DNA of 45,425 bases. Origin: Bacteroidia bacterium. GTDB taxonomy: Bacteria; Bacteroidota; Bacteroidia; J057. Of the stretch, positions 8,787-18,160 are shown piece by piece; positions within the stretch are counted from its first letter, which is position 1; each line of letters opens with the position of its first letter. A model generated the notes under the pieces. The model worked only from the letters and a program-made list of their open reading frames with translations. It made no database searches and was not told the origin of the DNA. Location: the NCBI GenBank assembly GCA_030430205.1, contig JAUIGE010000047.1:1-45425 (forward strand), in the 5' to 3' direction. The position numbers were made by a program, and so were the translations under genes.

Positions 8787-11700
8787 CTAGCGAACTACCA
8801 CCTTCAGCACAGCTGAAGTCTCCCCATCGCTCAGGCGAAGAAAATAAATCCCCCTCGCCAGATGGCGAAAATCCAGCGCTTTTTCAAAGCGCTCTCCCTG
8901 CGGCCAGATCTCCCCGGCATACTGCCGGCGACCCTGCAAATCCAGCAACTCCAGCTGATAGCTGGGAGCAAGTGGCCCCTGCATCCGCAGGCGGAAGTAT
9001 CCGTCATTCGGATTGGGAACCAGCTTTACTAAAGCTCTGAGGTTGAGTAAAGCTGGTTCCGAAATCGCTGTATTACAGCTCCTGATCTGCACCGTCTGCA
9101 CGGTGGAGTCAATCCCAAACTGGCTGACAACCCTCAGCCGGATCTGATAAGTGCCGGTATCGGCAAAGCTGATCACCGGATTCACGCTGCTATCAGCGGT
9201 ATTTTGTATAAACCCCACTCCTGCCGACGGACTAACTGCCCACTGCCAACTATCCGGCGACTTCAGACTCATGTCTTGCAAAAAGACCCACTGGCTATCG
9301 CACAAGACAGTATCCAGTATGAAGTTGGCAGTAGGTGCTACGCCCGCGCAGTTGAGCAGCATGCCCGCCTGCTGGCGCACGGCGATGGCCCTGCGGCCTA
9401 CGAGGCCGCTATCGCCCCTCACCCGCACAGAAAACCAGTTTTCGTTCTGGTAACGGATTTGGGGTTCGAAGAAGGTGTTGGAGGTGGTGCCGACGGAGTC
9501 CATGTATTTTTCGCCCAATACAAAAACGTCATAGGCTTTTGCACCGGGGACGGCGTCCCAGGTCATCGTGACAAAATCCTGGCAGACCCGGGCGAACTGG
9601 ATGTTGCCGGGAGTTTCGGCGATGGTGAAGTTGGCGAGGGATTGGGAGGATTGGGTGCCTCGGGTGATTCGGATGCGGGCCTGGCCGGAGCTTTGGCTGG
9701 GCGTGGTCCACATGTAGAAGCGCTGCGCGCCGCTGACGCCTGTGGCGATGTTGGTCCAGTTGCGACCCTTGTCGAGGGTGTACGCTATGTCGAAGCTGCC
9801 GGTATCGCTGTAGGCATCCCAGCGGAGGATGAGGTCTTCGTTGGGACGGAAGGCTTCTTGGCCGTAGGGGAAGGTGAGTTGGAGGGTGTCTTTTATGAAA
9901 TCATACACTAAAAAGTATTTCTGTGGGCCAAATGGTACTTCCTTTCCTTTTATTTCAATTGTATATTTTCCTGGAGTCGGATTTTCAATTTCAACTTGCT
10001 CCATGTTGTTAAGGGTATCTATTCCTTTTGTTGCTGGGAGCTGGATGGATACGACCGTGGGATTAGAACCCGGGTCTAATTTCCACGGGAAATATTGGGT
10101 GGATGCAGCATCTGAAAGCCGTAAATCCAGGTCGTTCACCAGATTTTTGGCCGAATTGATCATGGCTGGGTAGTCTGTCCAGTACAGCATGATTCGAGCT
10201 GTTGCGATATTTGCTGGAATCCATACTTCCATACTATCCGTTTCATTTTGAGAAATGCTGCCATCCAGAAATTGTTGTTTCTCAACTGCTACTAACATTT
10301 TTCGGCCATTTGCTTTTCCCCAACCATAAGTATAGTCAGGCCCTTTATTCCCTAAATCATCTGCTGTATTTAACAGCATTGCTTTCAATAGCCCACCATC
10401 CGGGCTCTCATTATACATTCTTTTGTAAGCCTCCGTCATTTGAGCCAGCAAACCCGTGATCGCCGGAGCTGACATGGACGTCCCACTTAAAGTGAAATAT
10501 CCCTGAACAACATTTGTTGAAATAACATCTGTGCCCACCGCACATATATCGGGTTTGATCCGGTTGTCTATTGCAGGCCCCCTGCTTGAGGAAGGATTTA
10601 TCTCATCTGTATGAGTTAAATTTCCAACTGTGACCACATTTTTCCCCATTTGATAACCTCCAGCCATACTGCGCCAGCCTATTCCAATACCTCCACAGGG
10701 GGTTACGTTACTTCTTCCAAAATTACCAGCTGAGAATACATGCAAAAGTTTTGGGAAGTCATTTATATCCATATCAACAGCTCGGGAATTCCCTGTATAC
10801 TGAAAATTAAAAATAATACTGGGAGGATCGCAAATAAACCCTAATGAAGTTTGTGTAAGTGTAATGCCTTGATTGACGACCTTTGGAATATCGCGAAAAA
10901 CAATTCCATTGGCAGATTTAGCCCGAAAATTGTATAAATCTCCTCCTGGTGAAAAGCCAGTATAGATTGGATTCAAATTCCCTCCAGCCCCCACAGTTCC
11001 TGCTATATGAGAGGCATGTTTTTGAATTTGCAAAGTATCTTGTGTTGCATTATAAGGCCCCCAAAAAGTTCTCCCTTTAAAATCAATATGATCATAATTC
11101 ATAAAATCATCATCATTGATTGCTATTTTAACGCCATTTCCAGTGTACCCTTTTATCAAGTTATTATCAAGATAATTTGATTTAATGGAGGTTCTACTAA
11201 TGAAATTATGAGGTTCTAATGGGATTTTATGATCAATAAATTTTACAAAAGGAAGAGTAGCAATGTCATAAATTTTATCCTTTGATACTTTTACTTCGCA
11301 AAAATGATATCGATTAGAAAAAAAAGTTATAACACACCCTTTATCAATTAAGATATTGGAGATATCTAAAAAATCGATATCACTATAATATGAAATGAAT
11401 ATCTCTCCCACTTTAGGATTTTCTATATTGTTATCAAGGCCCTTTAATCCTAAAGATAACTTGGTCTTTGGGACCAACTCAAATACCGCTTGAATACCTA
11501 AATGTTCAAGAGTTATTATATCGACATCTTGAGGAAATGATGTTAAATAAAAATTATTACCCACATAATCTAATAAGTGGATATCTGTTTTTTCCATTTT
11601 TTCCCGATCGGAACTTGACGGTAAATGTTTAAAATTTGCCAATAGGTAAATTCGTCCATCAAAAGATTTCACAAACCTTATTGGAGAAAATACTAAAGAA

Positions 11701-11834
11701 GGACGAACATTATTAGAAACTAAATTAGTATCCTTGGATTGGAAATGAAAAAGGCTACTTGATTGCCCTAACATATAATTTGAGAAGCAAAATAAGAAGA
11801 AAAGAGAAAATTGGATTTTCGCGCAAGCTTTCAT
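8787..11834 (-). CDS. Secreted subtilisin-like (S8) protease with T9SS tail
   Basis: The likely start at 11834 gives a signal peptide (MKACAKIQFSLFFLFCF, cleavage near LGQ) and about 1015 residues. The S8 triad is visible: D in IAINDDDF near 239, H in HASHIAGT near 273, S in SGTSMSAP near 451. Beta-rich modules follow: one with PTPGKYTIEIKG near 630, a fibronectin III-like region, and a PKD-like domain with FADTGTYQIRLRVVS. The type A T9SS sorting domain ends it (LVKLVPNPNDGYF to VLKVVVR). It should be a cell-surface or released protease. Base composition changes sharply near 9900, around residue 645: the N-terminal part is very AT-rich and the C-terminal part GC-rich, indicating a mosaic gene. 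An earlier in-frame start codon exists at 11882 but would put residues ahead of the signal peptide. Confidence 0.9.
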   Translation of the reverse strand: MKACAKIQFSLFFLFCFSNYMLGQSSSLFHFQSKDTNLVSNNVRPSLVFSPIRFVKSFDGRIYLLANFKHLPSSSDREKMEKTDIHLLDYVGNNFYLTSFPQDVDIITLEHLGIQAVFELVPKTKLSLGLKGLDNNIENPKVGEIFISYYSDIDFLDISNILIDKGCVITFFSNRYHFCEVKVSKDKIYDIATLPFVKFIDHKIPLEPHNFISRTSIKSNYLDNNLIKGYTGNGVKIAINDDDFMNYDHIDFKGRTFWGPYNATQDTLQIQKHASHIAGTVGAGGNLNPIYTGFSPGGDLYNFRAKSANGIVFRDIPKVVNQGITLTQTSLGFICDPPSIIFNFQYTGNSRAVDMDINDFPKLLHVFSAGNFGRSNVTPCGGIGIGWRSMAGGYQMGKNVVTVGNLTHTDEINPSSSRGPAIDNRIKPDICAVGTDVISTNVVQGYFTLSGTSMSAPAITGLLAQMTEAYKRMYNESPDGGLLKAMLLNTADDLGNKGPDYTYGWGKANGRKMLVAVEKQQFLDGSISQNETDSMEVWIPANIATARIMLYWTDYPAMINSAKNLVNDLDLRLSDAASTQYFPWKLDPGSNPTVVSIQLPATKGIDTLNNMEQVEIENPTPGKYTIEIKGKEVPFGPQKYFLVYDFIKDTLQLTFPYGQEAFRPNEDLILRWDAYSDTGSFDIAYTLDKGRNWTNIATGVSGAQRFYMWTTPSQSSGQARIRITRGTQSSQSLANFTIAETPGNIQFARVCQDFVTMTWDAVPGAKAYDVFVLGEKYMDSVGTTSNTFFEPQIRYQNENWFSVRVRGDSGLVGRRAIAVRQQAGMLLNCAGVAPTANFILDTVLCDSQWVFLQDMSLKSPDSWQWAVSPSAGVGFIQNTADSSVNPVISFADTGTYQIRLRVVSQFGIDSTVQTVQIRSCNTAISEPALLNLRALVKLVPNPNDGYFRLRMQGPLAPSYQLELLDLQGRRQYAGEIWPQGERFEKALDFRHLARGIYFLRLSDGETSAVLKVVVR

Positions 11835-12064
11835 TTTTGTTCTAAGTCGATTTTTTAGACTATTTAAAGCATAAGTATACAATTATAAAGGAACTATGTA
11901 CTAGATTCTTTTCGAATAACTTCCCTTTTTTAGAATAATTGTTGATCCTTTTGGAAGTTTTGCGTCTAATATGATTGAAATTAAATTTTTTTAAATTTAA
12001 AAAGCGTTCTTTTTATAAATACGGTATTTATTCTTATTCATTATTTTTAATTTAATCACTTTTA

Positions 12065-13293
12065 CAGGGTTTTCCTATAAAAAATTAATCCCCCTCAAAT
12101 CCTGAATCATCGCTTGAAAATCGTCTTGGTACTTTTCGAGCCTCTCGATCATATTTGTGGGTTTTAGTTTTTGTAAAATGGTGACAATGAGTGTTCTAAT
12201 GGCGGCCATGCTCTGTGAGATTTCGTTTTTTTTGTTCTGAATTTGTCTTCGCTGAGTGTTACATCGCGGATGTGATTATTTGTCTCGACACTCCAATGTC
12301 CTCTAACAGCTTCAAAAAGTTCCCTTGCCATCCCATGAGGTGCATTTGAAATATATAGGGATGTTTCTGTGGTTTTCTTTTGAGTTTTGTTCATCGTTCT
12401 CTCTCGATGAACTTTGATCAAAGTAGAAAATTGGCAAGGCTCCCAGCGGTCTTCGAAATATTCATGCTTTACACAAAAAGCCTCATATCGTCGTTTTTCA
12501 AGCCTTCCATGCCCTTTTTCTATTGTTTCATGCTTTTCAAGAGGTTTTGTTCGGGTAGTATAATGAGCCATATCAGCTTCCAACTCTTTTTGATTTTTCT
12601 TGACCCCTACTAAAAATATGCCCCCTGATTTGACCAATTCGCCCAGAGTCGCAGGGTTCATATGTAAGGCATCCAAGCTCATTTTTTGACCTAAAAGCCC
12701 CTGCTGGGTCAGGACTTGCCGCAAAATAGGTTTCTCGCTTTGCTTTTTTCCGTTATAGAAATCCTGGGCAACTGTTTGACGAGTCGAATGGCATACCACC
12801 TGGACGATAGCCTCTCCGCGCTTAGAACCCTTTTCTATACTTCCCCGCAACTCCTTCCCATCTCCAGCAAACCAGTTGCGCTCTGAGGGCGAAAGTTCAA
12901 GCCCATAGTGAGAAAATAACAGCTCCTCGAATACACAAACGTTAACTTTGGAAAGAACTACAGGTAGCTGGGAACGAGAGATAACTCGCTCTTGGTCAAC
13001 CTCTAAGGCCAGGCATAATTGCTCATGCGTATTTTTAATGCTGCGGTGAATACTCGACAACACCCCATCCCGGTTTCGCAATAAGGCGATGACTACCCCT
13101 AATAGGATAAGGCTTAAATTGTGCCGTTTCCCCCGATTATCGCGCAAATTAAGGTCGGGGGACATTTGCAGCAGATCGTAAAATGAACTACTTTTAGGTT
13201 CTAGTGAAGTGAGCATCTTTTTGGTCTTTTGGTGGATTTCGCAATCCCAAATTACCAATTTTGCTCACTTTCTTTTTTTATAGGAAAACCCTG
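12065..13293 (-). mobile_element. ISAs1-type insertion sequence
   Basis: The element is 1229 bases long, with perfect 20-base terminal inverted repeats: CAGGGTTTTCCTATAAAAAA at 12065-12084 and its reverse complement at 13274-13293. One transposase gene on the minus strand fills it. No clean target duplication is seen; CTTTT occurs near both ends (12059-12063 and 13294-13298) with one extra base on the left. Its right flank is the tail of a T9SS gene whose front is not found on the left, so insertion was probably accompanied by a deletion or rearrangement. Confidence 0.9.
12075..13258 (-). pseudogene. ISAs1 family transposase with a frameshift
   Basis: The DDE motifs are present: D in FAGDGKELRGS, D in LDALHMNP, and E in GHWSVETNNHIRDVTLSEDKF. 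After FRTKK the frame moves off the conserved tail and runs to a stop at 12164. Rereading one A in the A8 run (T8 at 12226-12233 on the plus strand) restores NEISQSMAAIRTL... to a stop at 12075, just inside the inverted repeat, giving 394 residues. The catalytic region is upstream of the shift. The first codon at 13258 is TTG; an ATG lies at 13216. The shift could be a mutation, a sequencing error in a homopolymer, or programmed slippage; ISAs1 elements normally have one unbroken frame. Confidence 0.85.
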
Positions 13294-13646
13294 CTTTTGG
13301 AAATGAACTAATTACAAATGGCTCAATTTGCACCACGGATTTATTTTATTACGGCGAACCCTCTAATGGGAGGCTAGGGAAACAGAGTGATTTTAACTTT
13401 GAAATCAAGTTTTCTAACCCATTTTCAAATACGCTAAATGTATCTTTAGATGCTTTAGATTATTTTGAAACAGATTTCCTGATTTTATCCACACAGGGAA
13501 AAGCTATTTACTCAGCTCACTTGCAAGTGGAGAGTGGCCAAAACAGCTTTTCATTTGACACAAGTTCCATTCCATCTGGGGCTTACATTGTCAGGTTTCG
13601 GGATCAAAATGGAAAACAGCTAAGTAAGCTTGTTCAAAAAATATAG
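13294..13646 (+). pseudogene. C-terminal remnant of a T9SS-secreted protein
   Basis: The frame is open from the end of the insertion sequence to TAG at 13644-13646. It reads through SNPFSNTLNVSLDAL, ILSTQGKAIYSAHL and IPSGAYIVRFRDQNGKQ to LVQKI, a type A T9SS sorting domain. There is no start codon or signal peptide, and the AT-rich 230 bases left of the element do not encode the missing front. It is the cut-off tail of a lost gene. Confidence 0.85.
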
Positions 13647-13694
13647 ATTTATTTTTTCAATTTGGGGATATTTATTATCCCCTTTTTTATTTAT

Positions 13695-16595
13695 ATGAAA
13701 AAAAAGATACCGCCTAATTCCACCTTTTTGATTCTTTTCCTTTGCTATTTTTCTCTTACGCTTTCTGGTCAGGATCAAATAAACTCTACCAGGCAAGATT
13801 CAGCTTCTTATTATTTTGAAGAGGGTCTAAAGTGGTCTTCTCAACTTCCCGATAGCGCAAAATTGTATTTATTAAAGGCGAGTCGTTATTTTCTGGAAGA
13901 AAAAAATTGGGAGTTTTATTTAAAATCAAGATTGGTTCTAAACAATATTTATTACAACCAGGGTGATCTTTTAATGGTCAAAAAATTAGCAGAAGAAAAT
14001 TTCGCTTTTGCTCAGGAAAAATTGAGTAACAACCATTCTTTACTTTCCATTGCCACCAACAATAAAGCGGTTACATATTCTGAATTTGGAGATTATATTA
14101 GTGCAAGAAGCAGTTACCATGATGCTTATAAAATGTTAAGTGAGCAAGAAAATAGCTCTTGCCATCTTAAAGTTACTTTCCTCTTTGGGCTAGCAGTTAA
14201 TTCTTCAAAAATTGGAGATTTTTTCCAGGCAAAAAAATATTTTAAAAAGGGAATTATGGATCTCATTAATTGTGATCTATACAATGAGGAGGAAGAAAGG
14301 AGAAAAGAGTTTTTGGCTGACTTTCATTTTGAATTGGGGGTTATAAGCAGGAAGTTATATGACTTTAATGAATCGCAGGAATTTCTAATTAAAGCTATCG
14401 ATTATTTTAACTCTGTTAAAAAAAGCAGTTCGATTAAAAGAAAACTGATTAGTTGCCATTATGAGTTTGTCCATTCATTGATTTTGGATGGGAAAATGTT
14501 GGAAGCCGATAGATACCTGGAAGATCTTAAAATTGATTTAGAAGGTGATTTGTATATCAACCGACCTCAAGTATTTTATCAACTAAAAGCAAAAATTGAA
14601 TCTTTAAATAAGAATTACACAGAGGCAATTTACTTTTATGAACTCGCCCACAATAAAAGAGAAGAGTATTTCACCGGTCGAAATAGTCATGTGAAATTGG
14701 CTGAGTCATTAACCGAAATCGGTGAAGAAAATTTGAAGTGCAAAAAATTTACTTCATCCATTGGCTATTACCAGGAAGCATGTTCTAAAATTTTCCAAAA
14801 ACACAACACCTCCACCCCCTACCCCCTCCTCGCCGTCCCCATCCTCGACGGCAAAGCCCAGGCCCACTTGGGCCGCTACCAAAAAACACACAACCAAGCT
14901 GACCTCGACACTGCCTACTGGTGTTATCTCACCGCCGATTCCCTGGTGGACGCGGCCCGCGACCGCCTCCAAAATGAAGGCTCCAAGCTCTTCTTCTCCC
15001 AAAAATCGAGGCCGATTTACGAACGCGCCATCCGCTTCTGCATCATGATGCATAAAGAGACCGGCGAGCAGACATACCTCGAAAAAGCCTTCTACTTCAG
15101 CGAGCGCAACAAAGCAACTCTGCTTTTCCAATCCCTGCAGGACGCAGGGGCCAAACTGGCCGCGGGCCTGCCTGACAGCCTGCTCACCAAAGAGCGCGAC
15201 CTCAAAGTCGACATCGCCTTCTACCAAAACAAAATATTCGAGGCGGAGCAGCAGCCTTCCGCCAGCGACAGCCTGCGGCTGATCGAGTGGAGACAGATTC
15301 TCTTTGACAGAGAAGAGGCATATCGCAGCCTGACGAAATCGTTGGAAAAGCAGTATGCGGATTACTACCAATTGAAGTATGATCACCGGATCATGGGCGT
15401 GGCGGATGTGCAGGCCCGGCTGGGAAAAGGGCAGCTTTTCCTGGAGTTTTTTGAGGGCGATAGCTCGATCTACCTTTTTGCCATCGGCAAAAAAGACATA
15501 CAGCTGCACGAACTCCGGCGCAACAGCGCCTTTGACCAGCAGCTCACCCAGCTGCTACGCAGCCTCCAACAGCCCCAAAAGGGGCTGAAAGGATTGCAGG
15601 CCTTTGCGCAGCCTGCGCATGCCCTCTACCAGCAATTGCTGGTGCCGGTGCTGGCGGGCCGGGATGCCCGGCATCTGATCATCGTGCCCGATGGGCAGTT
15701 GAGTTATTTGCCTTTTGAATTGCTGCTGCGCGCGGCGGCGGAGCTTTCCGATCTGGATGATCGGCAGGCCGAACGGCAGTTCCGGCATTTGCCCTACCTC
15801 TTTCGGGATACCGAAATGCGCTACGCCTGGTCGGCGACTTTGCTGCTGGCCAATCCTTACCGGCCGAAGGCCCGGCTGAACCAGGTGGCGGCTTTTGCGC
15901 CAGCTTATGAAGGCCAATGGTTTTTGGCGCATAACCAGCCGCAGGCTGAGGCAGTGGCGAGCCTGATGGGCGGCCGTGCATTCACGGGCCCAGAAGCTGA
16001 TAAACTGACTTTTTTGCAGAATGCACCCGATTATCGGGTCCTGCATCTGGCGATGCATGGCGAGCCGGATCTGTATTCGCCCCTGCGGGCGAGGCTGTTG
16101 TTTGCCGGAGAAGATACGGCAGAGGCGGGTTCGCTTTTTGCCTATGAGCTATACAACCTCAAGCTGAATGCGCAGATGGCCGTACTCGCCGCCTGCGAAA
16201 GCGGCTATGGCAAACTGGAACAGAGCGAAGGCATCTACAGCCTGGCGCGCGCATTTCGTTTTGCGGGCTGTCCCAGCGTTGTGAGCAGCCTCTGGAAGGC
16301 CGATGGACAGGCGACGATGGCGCTGATGCAGGCATTTTATGCCGAATTGGAAAAAGGCGCAGCCAAATCTTCAGCGCTGCAAGCCGCGCGGATCGCCTAC
16401 CTGGAGACGGCCTCCAACGCGCAATTGCATCCCTACTATTGGGCCAATTTTGTGGTGATTGGCGATGATGAGGCGATTGCAGATGGCTGGCGTTGGGGCT
16501 GGTGGGTGGCTGTGGGCTTGCTTTTGGTTGGACTGGTTTTGGGATATCGCTTTGTGAAGAGGAGGGAAGAGGGGACGCAGATTTACGCAGATTGA
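13695..16595 (+). CDS. TPR-CHAT protein
   Basis: From the ATG at 13695 the product has 966 residues, starting with a signal peptide or anchor (KKKIPPNSTFLILFLCYFSL). Residues about 30-480 are tetratricopeptide-like helical repeats. The C-terminal third is a CHAT domain, a caspase-like cysteine peptidase fold, with catalytic His in HLAMHG near 788 and Cys in LAACESGYG near 834. A membrane helix (WWVAVGLLLVGLVLGYRF) closes it near 935-955. CHAT proteins act in regulated proteolysis and cell-death responses; the substrate is unknown. The front is very AT-rich and the DNA becomes GC-rich abruptly near 14805 (residue about 370). The last residues (EEGTQIYAD) come from a repeat also found near position 180. 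An upstream TTG at 13662 is a less likely start. Confidence 0.9.
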   Translation: MKKKIPPNSTFLILFLCYFSLTLSGQDQINSTRQDSASYYFEEGLKWSSQLPDSAKLYLLKASRYFLEEKNWEFYLKSRLVLNNIYYNQGDLLMVKKLAEENFAFAQEKLSNNHSLLSIATNNKAVTYSEFGDYISARSSYHDAYKMLSEQENSSCHLKVTFLFGLAVNSSKIGDFFQAKKYFKKGIMDLINCDLYNEEEERRKEFLADFHFELGVISRKLYDFNESQEFLIKAIDYFNSVKKSSSIKRKLISCHYEFVHSLILDGKMLEADRYLEDLKIDLEGDLYINRPQVFYQLKAKIESLNKNYTEAIYFYELAHNKREEYFTGRNSHVKLAESLTEIGEENLKCKKFTSSIGYYQEACSKIFQKHNTSTPYPLLAVPILDGKAQAHLGRYQKTHNQADLDTAYWCYLTADSLVDAARDRLQNEGSKLFFSQKSRPIYERAIRFCIMMHKETGEQTYLEKAFYFSERNKATLLFQSLQDAGAKLAAGLPDSLLTKERDLKVDIAFYQNKIFEAEQQPSASDSLRLIEWRQILFDREEAYRSLTKSLEKQYADYYQLKYDHRIMGVADVQARLGKGQLFLEFFEGDSSIYLFAIGKKDIQLHELRRNSAFDQQLTQLLRSLQQPQKGLKGLQAFAQPAHALYQQLLVPVLAGRDARHLIIVPDGQLSYLPFELLLRAAAELSDLDDRQAERQFRHLPYLFRDTEMRYAWSATLLLANPYRPKARLNQVAAFAPAYEGQWFLAHNQPQAEAVASLMGGRAFTGPEADKLTFLQNAPDYRVLHLAMHGEPDLYSPLRARLLFAGEDTAEAGSLFAYELYNLKLNAQMAVLAACESGYGKLEQSEGIYSLARAFRFAGCPSVVSSLWKADGQATMALMQAFYAELEKGAAKSSALQAARIAYLETASNAQLHPYYWANFVVIGDDEAIADGWRWGWWVAVGLLLVGLVLGYRFVKRREEGTQIYAD
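16563..16592. repeat. Short dispersed repeat at the CHAT gene end
   Basis: GGGACGCAGATTTACGCAG here matches, inverted, GTAAATCTGCGTCCCCTCTTC at 175-195 just before the DUF5682 gene. It supplies the last codons and the stop of the CHAT gene. The motif looks like a mobile or dispersed intergenic repeat. Confidence 0.6.
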
Positions 16596-16708
16596 TATGA
16601 TTTTTTATGTTGGAAGAAATTAAATACCTCATCCTTTTTGGCTGCGAGAATGAGTTGAAACATAATCTAACCATAATAACCAGCGAAAATCAGCGTCAAA
16701 AATCAGCG

Positions 16709-17866
16709 TCAAAATTCAGCCTCCTCCATACCCCAGGCCAGCCGCATCTCCTCCGGCACCTCAAAGCGCTGCCCTTTATAGCGATCAAAAACCCCCACAA
16801 AGCCATACATCATCTTCAAAGAAATCTCCTCAAAAAGTGGCGCCAAAGGCCTGCCCAAATCCTCCACCCGCTCCGCCCAGCGGATGGCCTTGCGAAAGGC
16901 CGCAGGGGTCAGAACCCGCATACAGCCGATGGTATTTTTCACGCCGAGGGTCTCGGCTACCTCCTTTCCCGCCAGGTGACGGATCAGGATATCCGGCATA
17001 TTCCGGCTGAACTTTGGCACATATTTGTGCCCAAACTCAATCAGCGCAGCTGTCAGGCGATAGCCTGCTTCGGATGCCGCCATCTGGCGGTTGAGGATGC
17101 GGAGGAGCAGGATGCGGCCCGTCTGCGCATCTTCCGGGAGCATATCCGGATGTACCCCCAGCAAATGACCGATCAGCCGCCAGTGATGGAAATAGGCTTT
17201 TTCTTCCGCTTCGGAAAGCGGCTTTTTCATCTGCGCCATCGCATCCAGCATGCTGATGCTGAAGGTCATCAGGGTGATGCAGAGGTCTTCCTGGTTGATG
17301 GGTTTACCCCAGGCATCATCCCAGCGATCCGCCGGAATAAAGCTGCGGACCGCAGCATGGATCAGCCGCACCCGCCGGATGGCCCGCAACCCGCGCCCCT
17401 TGGGCGAGATCAGACCGTCCTTGCTCATGACTTCCATGAGGAAAAAGGCCGTTTCGGCGATCCGCCGCGCAAAGCGCTCGTATTCATCGCGATCTTCCAT
17501 CAGTCTGCCCGTCATCAGCAGCACCTGCGCCCCATGGCTGCAACTGTACAAAATCGGCAGCGATTTGAAGTAGAGGAAAAGCATGAAATAGGGCCCATAG
17601 TCCAGAAAAACATTTTCTGCCTGCCGGATCAGCACCGGATCGGCCCAGTCGGGCCACTCAGTGCTGGCCTTCAAAAAGGCCTGAACGGAGGGAGGAAGAT
17701 CTGCCATCGGCAGATCGAGATTGGTGATCAGCCTGTCAAAAGCGGCCCGCGCCGCTTCGGGCCCTTCCCGGGCAATGAGGTCTTCGATCACACGATCAGC
17801 CAAGGGGTCCTGCGATTCGCGCATGAGGTTGAGCAGGGCGTCAGGGTATTGGGTGGTGTGGTGCAT
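16709..17866 (-). CDS. Oxygenase MpaB family / DUF2236 protein
   Basis: The 385-residue protein, counted from the ATG at 17866, matches the DUF2236 (MpaB, latex-clearing-protein-like) family: an N-terminal YPDALLNLMRESQDPLADRVI segment, and helical RRVRLIHAAVRSF and INQEDLCITLMTFS motifs, with His residues that in relatives bind a b-type haem. Family members are proposed to be haem-dependent oxygenases; the substrate here is unknown. No signal peptide is evident. A TTG 93 bases upstream would lengthen it by 31 residues without adding family motifs. It converges with the CHAT gene. Confidence 0.8.
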   Translation of the reverse strand: MHHTTQYPDALLNLMRESQDPLADRVIEDLIAREGPEAARAAFDRLITNLDLPMADLPPSVQAFLKASTEWPDWADPVLIRQAENVFLDYGPYFMLFLYFKSLPILYSCSHGAQVLLMTGRLMEDRDEYERFARRIAETAFFLMEVMSKDGLISPKGRGLRAIRRVRLIHAAVRSFIPADRWDDAWGKPINQEDLCITLMTFSISMLDAMAQMKKPLSEAEEKAYFHHWRLIGHLLGVHPDMLPEDAQTGRILLLRILNRQMAASEAGYRLTAALIEFGHKYVPKFSRNMPDILIRHLAGKEVAETLGVKNTIGCMRVLTPAAFRKAIRWAERVEDLGRPLAPLFEEISLKMMYGFVGVFDRYKGQRFEVPEEMRLAWGMEEAEF

Positions 17867-18156
17867 ATAGGCGGGGAATTTTATTCCCCAATTTCCGCCT
17901 TTCAAATATGAAAGGCAAGAGCCAATGGCCCTCGTACTCAAACTTGAACGCCAACTCAAACTTTCTTTTGCCTTTCTTTAAACCCCGGGCGGAGCGTATC
18001 AGATTAGTGGAGAATGTCGCACCATATATCCTACTCAATGAAAATCCAAAATCAGATATATATATGTAATTCCCCCTCCCCCGGATTCCAATTTGCGGGC
18101 ACTAAACCTGTCTTGAGTGCAGATGAAGGAAGGATAAAAGGGAAAAATACCAAAAA
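17867..18156. other. Intergenic region with repeats
   Basis: No gene is supported. It holds a CTCAAACTTGAACGCCAACTC stretch of the (CAAACT)-rich type also seen near 23010-23045, and the 76-base box at 18085-18160 that follows the FGE gene. Confidence 0.5.
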
Positions 18157-18160
18157 TCAA
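18085..18160 (-). repeat. Conserved 76-base box after FGE gene A
   Basis: This segment directly follows the end of FGE gene A. It matches 18875-18950, which directly follows FGE gene B, with about 10 differences over an equal 76 bases. It is much better conserved between the two than the gene ends before it. Confidence 0.8.

Noticed and set aside
11835-12064. Missing front of the T9SS remnant left of the insertion sequence
   Set aside because: The region is very AT-rich and shows no frame with beta-domain or signal peptide features.
16607-17911. 434-codon plus-strand frame opposite the DUF2236 gene
   Set aside because: Its peptide is rich in His, Arg and Gln without domains, while the minus strand shows family motifs; it is a shadow.
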